Shown: one piece after another, positions 32,994-43,331 of the stretch
Numbering within the stretch: the stretch's first letter is position 1
Layout: every line of letters starts with the position of its first letter
NCBI RefSeq assembly: GCF_027922005.1
Contig: NZ_BSEV01000002.1
Span: 248,001 to 312,000 of the forward strand
Origin: Streptosporangium carneum
GTDB lineage: Bacteria > Actinomycetota > Actinomycetes > Streptosporangiales > Streptosporangiaceae
Reading direction: 5' to 3'
Length of the DNA: 64,000 nucleotides
Translations under genes and position numbers: made by a program
The notes under the pieces: generated by a model
Database searches by the model: none
What the model was told of the DNA's origin: nothing
Seen by the model: the letters and a program-made list of their open reading frames with translations, nothing else

Positions 32994-33230
32994 ATGGACT
33001 ACGCCGTCCTCATGGCGTCGGCCACCGCGACAACGGGCGCCTTGTGCGGCCTGGGCGGCATCTGGCTGCGCGGCCGCATCCAACGCCACCGGCTGCGAGA
33101 GGAGGCCCGCCGCGATCACGTGCGCAGGCTCCCCCCGGGAAGCCGTCTGCTGGACCTGGGCCGCCACGGCGTGATCATCGAAGTCGGCGGCGCCGAGCGT
33201 GGCCTTCGCTCCTCGGCCGATGAGCGATGA
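32994..33230 (+). CDS. Small membrane protein encoded with a sigma factor
   Basis: The 78-residue protein has one N-terminal hydrophobic helix (VLMASATATTGALCGLGGIWL), an Arg-rich stretch (RGRIQRHRLREEARRDHVRR) and a short C-terminal strand-like part (HGVIIEVGG). AAGGGAGG sits 4 bp upstream of the ATG. Its last 11 bp overlap the sigma factor gene. By position it could be an anti-sigma or membrane tether, but it has no known anti-sigma motif (no HxxxCxxC), so this is only a suggestion. Confidence 0.7.
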   Translation: MDYAVLMASATATTGALCGLGGIWLRGRIQRHRLREEARRDHVRRLPPGSRLLDLGRHGVIIEVGGAERGLRSSADER

Positions 33231-33858
33231 ACCCGTCGCCGGCCCCGAACACGATGACCTCGCCGCCGGGCGGCCGGTTGGGAGCACGGCCCGATACGAG
33301 CCCCACCCGGGAGCCGGTCCTGCCAGGATGGCCGCGATGCGTGACGCCTTCCTCGCCCTCGCCGACGACGAACCCCCGCATGTGGTGCTGTTCCTGCTCC
33401 GCAACGGGATCGGCTGGCAGGACGCGCACGACGCCGCTCAGGAGGCCTTCGCCGAAGCCTGGCGCCTGCTGGACCGCACCCCCGAACGCTGGCAGGAAGT
33501 CGCCGACAAACGCGCCTGGATCCGCGCGGTGGCGCTGCGCGCCGCCCGGCGTCCCCCCGGCCAAGCCCGCCGCCAGCCCTTGGCCGACGCCACGGACGAG
33601 TTACCCGAGCGGCCCGTGCCCTGCGGTGACCCCGCGGAACTGACGGTGCTCACCATGGACGTGCTGGCCGCGCTGCGGGCCCTGCCGCCCCGCCAGCGGC
33701 AGGCCATGGCCTTTCACCGGGACGGCGTGCCGCACGAGGAGATCGCCTGTCACCTCGGGTGCACCATCCGGCAGGTGAGCAATCTGATCAGGCAGGCCCG
33801 CGCAGCGCTGAGGGTCAGCCTGGCGGACTACATCTCCCGGGAGGAGGACCGCCGATGA
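33220..33858 (+). CDS. ECF-like RNA polymerase sigma factor
   Basis: The 212-residue protein has sigma region 2 at about residues 40-105 (HVVLFLLRNGIGWQDAHDAAQEAFAEAWRLLD) and region 4 at about 145-200 (LRALPPRQRQAMAFHRDGVPHEEIACHLGCTIRQVSNLIRQARAALR). Region 1.1 and region 3 are absent, as expected for group 4 factors. ATG 33220 was chosen; ATG 33346 inside is less likely. It overlaps the genes on both sides (11 bp and 4 bp), so the three are one translational unit. Confidence 0.88.
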   Translation: MSDEPVAGPEHDDLAAGRPVGSTARYEPHPGAGPARMAAMRDAFLALADDEPPHVVLFLLRNGIGWQDAHDAAQEAFAEAWRLLDRTPERWQEVADKRAWIRAVALRAARRPPGQARRQPLADATDELPERPVPCGDPAELTVLTMDVLAALRALPPRQRQAMAFHRDGVPHEEIACHLGCTIRQVSNLIRQARAALRVSLADYISREEDRR

Positions 33859-34817
33859 CCAGCCCCCCTGGAACGCCCGGCCCCGAACGCCGTCGTGAAC
33901 TCGGCGACGACCAACTGGACGCCCTCTTGACCGTCGCCGACGCCGAACTCCTCGCCCACCTCCAGGACCGACACGATCCGTCCGCCCTGTGGCAGGTTCT
34001 GCTCACCCAGGAGTCGGCTCAGACCACCACGGCCGTCGCGGGCCGTTCACATGAACCGACGCTCCAGGTTCCTGGGCCGGATGTTCTGCACCTCTTGGAA
34101 GAACGCATTCACACGTGCCGGTTCGCCCTCGCCCTCGACCGCGCCCGCAGCTTGACTCGTGACATCATTCGCATCCTCAACCGCCGCTTCGACTACGCCG
34201 GTGGCCCCAGCCACGCTCGCGAACTCGTCCTCGAGCGGCCCCACGACAGCGCCCTCGACCGCGCCCTCGCCCTCATCCTCTCCCTCGTCTTCATCCGCGC
34301 CCGCGGCCTCGCTCGCGCAGTCGACCTCGTCTCCGCCTTCGACCTCGACCACGACCTCGACTTCGAACTCGATCTCACCTTCGACTTCGACCTCGGCCTC
34401 GACCACGACCTCGACCTCGCCCTTTACCTCGGCCACGCCCTTCACCTCGCCCGCGCCATCGACCTCCTTCACTCCCACATAGGCGACTTCCCCGGCGGCC
34501 TCGCCCACGTCCACGCCCGCACACACGCCATCGCCCTCGACCTCGCCCTCGACCTCGCCCTCGACCTCGCCCACACCCACGCCCGCGCGCTCAGCGAAGA
34601 CGAGCTGTCGGTGGAGGGGATGGACGTCTCCGACATCGACATCGACATCGAGAACGGCTCGGCCCTCGCGGGTGTGCGGTGGAACGACGCCACGCTCTGG
34701 CCACCCGCGGTGACCGACGTGATCCGCGACATGTCGGTGGAGATCGCCCAGGGGGTGTACCAGGTGCGCGCCGGAATGGAACGAGATCCCGCGGACGACC
34801 TGGCTCCGCGCCTGTGA
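33855..34817 (+). CDS. Asp-Leu repeat protein of unknown function, coupled to a sigma factor
   Basis: The 320-residue protein begins with about 95 ordinary residues (including DDQLDALLTVADAELLAHLQ). Residues about 95-250 are extremely biased to Asp, Leu, Ala, His and Phe in DLDHDLDF/ALDLALDLA-like runs, coded by CTCGAC-rich DNA. An acidic segment (SDIDIDIEN) and a normal C-terminus (WPPAVTDVIRDMSVEIAQGVYQVRAG) follow. It overlaps the sigma factor stop as ATGA, with GAGGAGGA as RBS. The repeats could form amphipathic helices or bind divalent metal. I recognise no family. A sigma-associated sensor or structural role is inference. Confidence 0.75.
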   Translation: MTSPPGTPGPERRRELGDDQLDALLTVADAELLAHLQDRHDPSALWQVLLTQESAQTTTAVAGRSHEPTLQVPGPDVLHLLEERIHTCRFALALDRARSLTRDIIRILNRRFDYAGGPSHARELVLERPHDSALDRALALILSLVFIRARGLARAVDLVSAFDLDHDLDFELDLTFDFDLGLDHDLDLALYLGHALHLARAIDLLHSHIGDFPGGLAHVHARTHAIALDLALDLALDLAHTHARALSEDELSVEGMDVSDIDIDIENGSALAGVRWNDATLWPPAVTDVIRDMSVEIAQGVYQVRAGMERDPADDLAPRL

Positions 34818-34859
34818 CCACAGTCGTCAGGGGTGACGGACGACGCCGGAGAAGAGAAA

Positions 34860-34896
34860 GCGGCCGGGTCCGAACGAGAGGGGCCGACCCGGCCGC
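34860..34896. terminator. Hairpin terminator between the sigma operon and DUF2550 gene
   Basis: An 11-bp perfect stem (GCGGCCGGGTC / GACCCGGCCGC) with a 15-base loop lies 42 bp after the repeat-protein stop. A second small stem (34973-34979 with 34985-34991) overlaps the DUF2550 stop codon. Confidence 0.65.
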
Positions 34897-34984
34897 ACAC
34901 GACCGGCGTCTCCGTCCAGTCCCGGCGTCATGCCTTTCCCCCAAGACCGGGCGGGGCCGGGAAACCAGGCGGGGCCTGAAAGGC

Positions 34985-35398
34985 TCAGGCCACGTCGAGG
35001 TACGCGCTGGGCGGGGCCGACTCCAGCCAGGCGACGAAGCCCGTCAGGGCGCGATAGCCCATGGCGAGCTCGAACGCGTTCTGCCCGTTGCGGCACTCCA
35101 GTGCCGTCACGCCCTCGATGAACCCGTAGAACTCGTCGGAGCCGACCCTTCGGCGTCCGGAAACGACAAGGCCGCGCCTCACGATCACGTGGCGCGGCCT
35201 TGGAAGCAGACCTATGAGTGGAATCCAGTTGAGCTGGCCGTCGGCGTAGCGGGCCACACCGACCCGCCAGCCTCGCTCTCCCGACATCGGGCGCAGGCAA
35301 CAGAGCACCGAGCCCCGAGACCGGGTCAGGATCAGCACACGGGAGGCGAGGAGGGCGACGAGCAGCGTCACCACGATGAGTACGTCCAGCACCACCAT
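34985..35398 (-). CDS. DUF2550 domain membrane protein
   Basis: The 137-residue protein has an N-terminal membrane helix (VLDVLIVVTLLVALLASRVLIL) followed by a small soluble domain with GWRVGVARYADGQLNWI and ECRNGQNAFELAMGYRALTGFVAWLES. DUF2550 proteins sit directly downstream of atpC across actinobacteria; their function is unknown. The 40-bp gap to atpC suggests it is the last gene of the ATP synthase transcript. Confidence 0.9.
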   Translation of the reverse strand: MVVLDVLIVVTLLVALLASRVLILTRSRGSVLCCLRPMSGERGWRVGVARYADGQLNWIPLIGLLPRPRHVIVRRGLVVSGRRRVGSDEFYGFIEGVTALECRNGQNAFELAMGYRALTGFVAWLESAPPSAYLDVA

Positions 35399-35438
35399 GT
35401 CTCCGCCCCCAACAACCGGTACTGCTCAGAAGCAGAAT

Positions 35439-35846
35439 TTATCCGACTTCTTCGCCTGCCGCGCGCAGCCTGGCCCTGGCGCGCTTGGCTTCGACGGCGG
35501 CGTCGGCGTCCTCCTGGTTGGCCTCGATCGAGGCCTGCGCACGCTGGAGGGCGTCCTTGGCCGCGGCGACGTCCACCTCGGAGCCGAGCTCGGCCATTTC
35601 GGCCAGGATCGACACCTCGTTGTCCGCCACCGAGAGGAACCCTCCGTGGACCGCGGCGACGAGGTCGGACTCGCCACCGCCACGCTTGACCGTCAGCACG
35701 CCGCCCTCGACGAGGACGCCGAGCACGGGCGCGTGCTTAGGCATGATACCGATCTCGCCGTCAATGGTCTTGGCAATCACCATGTCGGCCTCGCCTGACC
35801 AGATCTCACGCTCCGGCGAGACGACGCCTACTCGCAGCTTCGCCAC
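35439..35846 (-). CDS. atpC: F1F0-ATP synthase epsilon subunit
   Basis: The 135-residue protein has the N-terminal beta barrel (LRVGVVSPEREIWSGEADMVIAKTIDGEIGIMPKHAPVLGVL) and a two-helix C-terminal hairpin (AKDALQRAQASIEANQEDADAAVEAKRARARLRAA). It links the gamma stalk to the c-ring and can inhibit ATP hydrolysis. GTG 35846 was chosen because the barrel starts here and AGGAA precedes it. It is the last enzyme gene of the operon. Confidence 0.96.
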   Translation of the reverse strand: MAKLRVGVVSPEREIWSGEADMVIAKTIDGEIGIMPKHAPVLGVLVEGGVLTVKRGGGESDLVAAVHGGFLSVADNEVSILAEMAELGSEVDVAAAKDALQRAQASIEANQEDADAAVEAKRARARLRAAGEEVG

Positions 35847-35908
35847 TTTCCTAAGTTCCTTTCGAACCAGGCACCGGTACGGCATGGCCGTACCGGTGCC
35901 GAAGGCGA

Positions 35909-38237
<2,329 letters not shown>

Positions 38238-38240
38238 CGG

Positions 38241-39890
38241 CTACTTCTTCTCAGCCGAGCGGACGTGCTTGGTGATCTTCTCCTGGCCGACCTCGTCCGC
38301 GCCGAGCGCGGCGACCGGCTCCTCGTTGACCAGCAGCTCGCCCGCGGAGGTCTCGAAGGTCTTCTTGAACTCGGTGATGGCGTCCTTGAGGGCCGTCACC
38401 GTGTCGTCGGACAGGTCCTTCGTCTCGCGAATGCTGTCGAAGATGCCCTTGTTCTCCCGGGAGAGGTAGTCCAGGAAGTCCGCCTCGAAGCGACGGATGT
38501 CCTCGACCGGGACGTCGTCGAGCTCGCCCGTGGTGCCGGCCCAGACCGAGACGACCTGCTTCTCGACCGGGAACGGGGTGTACTGGGCCTGCTTGAGCAG
38601 CTCGACCAGGCGCTGGCCGCGCTCCAGCTGAGCGCGGGAGGCCGCGTCCAGGTCGGAGGCGAAGGAGGCGAAGGCCTCCAGGTCACGGAACTGCGACAGC
38701 GACAGACGGAGCGTACCGGCGACCTTCTTCATCGCCTTGATCTGCGCCGAACCGCCGACTCGGGAGACGGAGACACCGACGTTGATGGCCGGACGCACAC
38801 CCGAGTTGAACAGGTCGGTCTCGAGGAAGCACTGGCCGTCGGTGATGGAGATGACGTTGGTCGGGATGAACGCCGAGACGTCGTTGCCCTTGGTCTCGAT
38901 GACCGGCAGACCGGTCATAGAGCCGGAGCCCAGGTCGGCCGACAGCTTCGCGCAGCGCTCCAGCAGACGGGAGTGCAAGTAGAAGACGTCGCCGGGGAAG
39001 GCCTCACGGCCCGGCGGGCGGCGCAGCAGCAGCGAGACGGCGCGGTAGGCGTCGGCCTGCTTGGTCAGGTCGTCGAAGACGATGAGGACGTGCTTGCCCT
39101 GGTACATCCAGTGCTGGCCGATGGCCGAACCGGTGTAGGGGGCGAGGTACTTGTAACCGGCCGGGTCGGAGGCCGGAGCGGCGACGATGGTGGTGTACTC
39201 CATCGCGCCCGCCTCCTCGAGGCGGCCCTTGACCTGGGCGATCGTGGAGCCCTTCTGACCGACCGCGACGTAGACGCAGCGAACCTGCTTGTCGGGGTCG
39301 CCGGAGAGCCAGTTCTCCCGCTGGTTGAGGATGGTGTCCACGGCGACGGCGGTCTTGCCGGTGCCACGGTCACCGATGATCAGCTGGCGCTGGCCGCGGC
39401 CGATCGGCGTCATGGCGTCAACCGCCTTGAGGCCGGTCTGCAGCGGCTCCTTCACCGGCTGGCGCTGGACCACGGACGGGGCCTGGAGCTCGAGGGCGCG
39501 CAGGCCCTCGGACTCGATGGCGCCCTTGCCGTCCATCGGAACGCCCAGCGGGTCGACCACTCGGCCGAGGAAGGCGTCGCCGACCGGCACGGACAGGACC
39601 TCACCCGTCCTGCGGACCGACTGGCCCTCCTCGATCTTGCTGAAGTCGCCCAGAACAACGACACCGATCTCCCGGACGTCCAGGTTCAGTGCCAGGCCAC
39701 GCGTGCCGTCCTCGAACTCAAGCAGCTCGTTCGCCATCGCCGAGGGAAGGCCGGAGACATGGGCGATGCCGTCGCCGCAGTCGACGACGGTCCCGATCTC
39801 CTCGCGCGCGGCGCCTTCCGGCTCGTACGCCTGGACGAAGCGCTCAAGCGCGTCCCGGATCTCGTCCGGCCGGATCGTAAGCTCCGCCAT
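38241..39890 (-). CDS. atpA: F1F0-ATP synthase alpha subunit
   Basis: The 549-residue non-catalytic subunit has P-loop GDRGTGKT at residues 173-180, the signature [17 protein letters not shown] and a conserved Arg finger near it. The C-terminal tail is extended by some 35 residues relative to E. coli, ending with [14 protein letters not shown]; such tails are seen in actinobacteria and in mycobacteria help suppress ATP hydrolysis. It alternates with beta in the F1 head. Confidence 0.98.
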   Translation of the reverse strand: MAELTIRPDEIRDALERFVQAYEPEGAAREEIGTVVDCGDGIAHVSGLPSAMANELLEFEDGTRGLALNLDVREIGVVVLGDFSKIEEGQSVRRTGEVLSVPVGDAFLGRVVDPLGVPMDGKGAIESEGLRALELQAPSVVQRQPVKEPLQTGLKAVDAMTPIGRGQRQLIIGDRGTGKTAVAVDTILNQRENWLSGDPDKQVRCVYVAVGQKGSTIAQVKGRLEEAGAMEYTTIVAAPASDPAGYKYLAPYTGSAIGQHWMYQGKHVLIVFDDLTKQADAYRAVSLLLRRPPGREAFPGDVFYLHSRLLERCAKLSADLGSGSMTGLPVIETKGNDVSAFIPTNVISITDGQCFLETDLFNSGVRPAINVGVSVSRVGGSAQIKAMKKVAGTLRLSLSQFRDLEAFASFASDLDAASRAQLERGQRLVELLKQAQYTPFPVEKQVVSVWAGTTGELDDVPVEDIRRFEADFLDYLSRENKGIFDSIRETKDLSDDTVTALKDAITEFKKTFETSAGELLVNEEPVAALGADEVGQEKITKHVRSAEKK

Positions 39891-39913
39891 CTCTCTTCAG
39901 TCTCCCTATTCGC

Positions 39914-40723
39914 CTAGCCGGCCAACCGGCGGCGGACTTCTTCGATTCGTCCCGCGATGGTGGTGTCGATGAGGTCGTCCCCGATCCGCACCGAGAACCC
40001 TCCGAGTACCCGCGGGTCCACCTCGACGTTCAGATGAACGTCGCGGCCGTACGAGGTGCGCAGCCACGTGGCGAGACGTCGCTTCTGCTCCTCGGAGAGC
40101 TCGACGGCACTGCGCACCACCGCGACGAGGCGCTGCCTCTGGGCGGCGACCAGGTTGCCGAACTCGTCCAGCCCTCTGTCCAGGCTACGTCCTCGTGGGT
40201 GTACCACAAGCTGCGTGACCAGGCGGAGAGTGGGGGCGGCGACCTTGCCGTCGATCAGGGAGCCGAGCAGCTCCCGTTTGGCCTGCGCGGGGACGGCGGG
40301 GTCGGCCAGGACCCGGTGCAGTTCCACGTTCGAGGCGACGATGCGCCCGAACCGGAACAGCTCGTCCTCGACGTCGTCGAGCTTGCTCTGCGCCTCGGCC
40401 TCGGCCGCGGCGGCGACGACACCGAGCCGCTCGAGGGCGTCGGCCAGGTCTCCCGAGCCGGACCACTTCACGGAGACGGCCGTGACGACCGTCTCCAGAG
40501 CGGCGTTGCTGACCTTGCCCTCCAGCAGGCCCCGTACGACCTGGGCCTTCTGGGTCGCCGGACGGGCGGGGTCGGACAGGGAACGGCGAAGCCCGTGCTC
40601 GCGGTCGAACAGGTCGGCGACCGCGAAAAGCTCGTCGGCCAGCGAGCCGAGGTCAGCGCTTCCCGCCACGGCGTTGAAGCGCTCTTCGACCTCGGCGAGC
40701 GAAGCCCTGCTCAGACCGCGCAT
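39914..40723 (-). CDS. atpH: F1F0-ATP synthase delta subunit
   Basis: The 269-residue protein is longer than the 180-residue E. coli subunit: an N-terminal extension of about 90 residues precedes the OSCP helical bundle, and the C-terminal DPRVLGGFSVRIGDDLIDTTIAGRIEEVRRRLAG is the usual end. It ties the F1 head to the peripheral stalk. Its start codon shares one base with the atpF stop (TGATG). In mycobacteria delta is fused with b; here the two genes remain separate. Confidence 0.95.
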   Translation of the reverse strand: MRGLSRASLAEVEERFNAVAGSADLGSLADELFAVADLFDREHGLRRSLSDPARPATQKAQVVRGLLEGKVSNAALETVVTAVSVKWSGSGDLADALERLGVVAAAAEAEAQSKLDDVEDELFRFGRIVASNVELHRVLADPAVPAQAKRELLGSLIDGKVAAPTLRLVTQLVVHPRGRSLDRGLDEFGNLVAAQRQRLVAVVRSAVELSEEQKRRLATWLRTSYGRDVHLNVEVDPRVLGGFSVRIGDDLIDTTIAGRIEEVRRRLAG

Positions 40724-41271
40724 CAGCGGACCGCCGCGCTGGTGGTCTCGATCTCCTCGAGGAACCGGTCGACGGTGCGACGCTGACGCGCCTCGTCCTC
40801 GAGGGACTCACCGACGATGCGACCTGCGAGGTCGACCGAGAGACGGCCGATCTCCGCACGGAGCTGGGCGAACGCCTGCTGGCGGTCGGCCTCGATCTGG
40901 GCGTGAGCGGCCTCGACGAGACGACGGGCCTCGGCCTGCGCCTCCTCGCGGAGCTCCGCCTTGATCTGCGCACCCTGCTCGCGAGCCTCCTCACGCAGGC
41001 GGGACGCCTCGTGACGAGCCTCGGCAAGCTGGTCCTTGTACTGCTTGAGCAGCGCCTGGGCCTCTTCCTGGGCCTCCTGCGCCTTCTGGATCCCGCCCTC
41101 GATGGCCTCGGTCCGCTCAGCCAGGGTCTTCTGGATGCGCGGGGTGAGGATCTTGCCGACGACGATGAGAACGACGAAGAACGAGAAGACGCCGACGACG
41201 AGCTCGTAGGTGTGCGGGATGAGAGGGTTGGCGCCCTCTTCCGCCGCGAGGAGCGAAGCTGCCTGAATCAT
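40723..41271 (-). CDS. atpF: F1F0-ATP synthase b subunit
   Basis: The 182-residue peripheral-stalk subunit has one N-terminal membrane helix (ELVVGVFSFFVVLIVVGKIL) and a long charged coiled coil rich in Glu, Ala and Arg. It dimerises and holds the stator against delta. The stop overlaps atpH by one base. Confidence 0.96.
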   Translation of the reverse strand: MIQAASLLAAEEGANPLIPHTYELVVGVFSFFVVLIVVGKILTPRIQKTLAERTEAIEGGIQKAQEAQEEAQALLKQYKDQLAEARHEASRLREEAREQGAQIKAELREEAQAEARRLVEAAHAQIEADRQQAFAQLRAEIGRLSVDLAGRIVGESLEDEARQRRTVDRFLEEIETTSAAVR

Positions 41272-41304
41272 TGGTGCAGCCTTCCGTCAGTGGTTTTCTG
41301 CGTC

Positions 41305-41598
<294 letters not shown>

Positions 41599-42393
41599 TT
41601 AGTGTTCGGCGTGGAGCGAGTTGCCGATGTACATCGCGGCGAGCATCGCGAAGAGGAACGCCTGCAGGAACTGGATGAACATCTCGAAGCCGGTCATGGC
41701 GATCGTCATGACGACACCGACCACGCCGAGCGGAGCACCGAGCGGCGTGAGCTTCTCGAAGAGGAACCAGAAGCCGACCAGGCTGAAGAACGCCAGGATG
41801 ATGTGGCCGGCGAACATGTTGGCGAACAGTCGCACCGCGTGCGTGAAGGGCGCGATGATCAGGTTCGAGAGGAACTCGATCGGGGCCAGCAGCACGTAGA
41901 TCGGCTTGGGCAGCCCCGGCGGGAACATCATGTTCTTGAAGTAGCCGATCGCCCCCTGGTGCTTGATGCCCAGGTAAACCTTCAGAACGTAGATCGTGAG
42001 CGCCAGGACGATCGGGAAGGCGATGTGCGATGCGACCGGGAACTGCAGGATGGGGACGACCCCCATCAGGTTCCAGATCCAGACAAGGAAGAAGATGCTG
42101 AGCAGCAGGCCCATCCACCGGTCTGCGTCCTTGCCGAGGAACGGCCGGGCGACCTGGTCGCGGACGAACATGTAGCCCATCTCGCCGACGTTCTGCACGC
42201 CCCGCGGAACCAACTTGGGGTTGCCGAAGGCGGACCAGCAGAAGACCACGACGATGAGCGTGCTCAGGAGCGCCAGCAGTACCGGCTTCGTGAACCAGTC
42301 GACGCCGGCGATGATCGGGGGGGAGTCGAACAGTTCGAGGCCCGGAGGCGTGAACTGGTCCTCCCCGGAAGCGAGGAGCGTCAGCGTGCTCAC
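41599..42393 (-). CDS. atpB: F1F0-ATP synthase a subunit
   Basis: The 264-residue membrane protein provides the proton half-channels. The essential Arg is in FTHAVRLFANMFAGH, and the last helices GFEMFIQFLQAFLFAMLAAMYIGNSL are typical. GTG 42393 has AAGGGAA upstream. It is the first structural gene of the ATP synthase, following two small membrane protein genes. Confidence 0.97.
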   Translation of the reverse strand: MSTLTLLASGEDQFTPPGLELFDSPPIIAGVDWFTKPVLLALLSTLIVVVFCWSAFGNPKLVPRGVQNVGEMGYMFVRDQVARPFLGKDADRWMGLLLSIFFLVWIWNLMGVVPILQFPVASHIAFPIVLALTIYVLKVYLGIKHQGAIGYFKNMMFPPGLPKPIYVLLAPIEFLSNLIIAPFTHAVRLFANMFAGHIILAFFSLVGFWFLFEKLTPLGAPLGVVGVVMTIAMTGFEMFIQFLQAFLFAMLAAMYIGNSLHAEH

Positions 42394-42460
42394 GCGGCGT
42401 TCCCTTCAGCGTGGTAGTGGATCAAAATGGCTTCGTCAGCGAAGCGACCGCCGCCGAAGG

Positions 42461-42676
42461 CTAGCGACCGTACTTCCGATAGACCAGGTAGACGGCTAGA
42501 GCGACACCGAGGATCAACCCGATCGGGGTGAAGGCGACCACGCCAGTCCACCTGGACAGCAACCAGCCGGCGCCGCCGTACAGAATCATCCCGGAGAGGA
42601 GATAGCTGGGAATTGACCATGCGGCGCTGGCGAAGTCGCGGCCGTCGTCCTCGGGCCGGATTTTCTTCTCGCTCAT
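42461..42676 (-). CDS. AtpZ/AtpI-like small membrane protein
   Basis: The 71-residue protein has two membrane helices (YLLSGMILYGGAGWLLSRW and TPIGLILGVALAVYLVYRKYG), the pattern of AtpZ-type F1F0 accessory proteins, which are thought to aid c-ring assembly or magnesium supply. ATG 42676 (MSEKK) was chosen; a GTG three codons earlier is possible. It lies between a larger AtpI-like gene and atpB. Confidence 0.82.
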   Translation of the reverse strand: MSEKKIRPEDDGRDFASAAWSIPSYLLSGMILYGGAGWLLSRWTGVVAFTPIGLILGVALAVYLVYRKYGR

Positions 42677-42761
42677 CGCGGGCACGACGATAGCAGCCCC
42701 GGTAAGGACTAGTCATATCGGGCCGGACAGTGCCCCCGAGGATCCTACGCCTCATCGTCGC

Positions 42762-43178
42762 TCACCGGGACCCTGGCGGTTTGCCGCCGGGCTCGACGTA
42801 GAGCATTTTGAGCTTCATGAAGCCGCGCATCTCGCCGACGGTCCAGGCGAGGGTGCACACGATGGCAGCCCACCCGAAGGCTTTCGGCTCGAACGCGGTG
42901 GCACTCTCGAAGGCCTTGAGCAGCGCCATCACACCGAGGATCTTGATCGCGTAACCGACGACCGCGGCGGTCATCATCGCCATCGGCGAGACGCGGCTGG
43001 CGAAGGAGACGGCGACGAGGCCGACCGTGAAGAAGACGCAGACGACCAGCACGCCGATCGCCGCGCCGAGCGCGCCCTTGCCGCCGGCCATCAGGGTTGC
43101 GACGAGGACCACGACCAGACCCACCAGGGCGGTGGGTATCGCGGCTCCTTTCAGGAGGCGCACGTCGTCGGCCTGCAT
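42762..43178 (-). CDS. AtpI-like membrane protein (ATP synthase protein I)
   Basis: The 138-residue protein has four membrane helices (TALVGLVVVLVATLMAGG; ALGAAIGVLVVCVFFTVGL; MAMMTAAVVGYAIKILGVMAL; AFGWAAIVCTLAWTVGE) and ends in a basic, Gly/Pro-rich tail. Proteins of this type head actinobacterial atp operons and are annotated as ATP synthase protein I; sequence conservation is low. TTGGAG lies about 5 bp before the chosen ATG. The upstream region to 43331 is AT-rich and should contain the atp promoter, but I cannot fix the hexamers. Confidence 0.8.
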   Translation of the reverse strand: MQADDVRLLKGAAIPTALVGLVVVLVATLMAGGKGALGAAIGVLVVCVFFTVGLVAVSFASRVSPMAMMTAAVVGYAIKILGVMALLKAFESATAFEPKAFGWAAIVCTLAWTVGEMRGFMKLKMLYVEPGGKPPGSR

Positions 43179-43331
43179 CGGCACTCCAAGTAACTGTTAT
43201 CAAGCGAGCGATTGCTACCTTACAGAGCTCGACCAACCGAGCCCCTGCTAGTGAAAGCTATCACAAGCTCATGGAAGAGCGCCTTTACCTGCCATTTCAA
43301 GTAAACGATCAAGAAGTTTCCGGGGAGGCGC

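Noticed and set aside
34047-34580. Minus-strand frame rich in Glu-Val-Glu-Gly repeats
   Set aside because: It is the antisense reading of the CTCGAC-type repeats in the Asp-Leu protein gene; the plus-strand gene is coupled to the sigma factor and has a strong RBS.
38265-39917. 550-codon plus-strand frame opposite atpA
   Set aside because: atpA is complete and unmistakable on the other strand; the plus frame has no RBS or motif.
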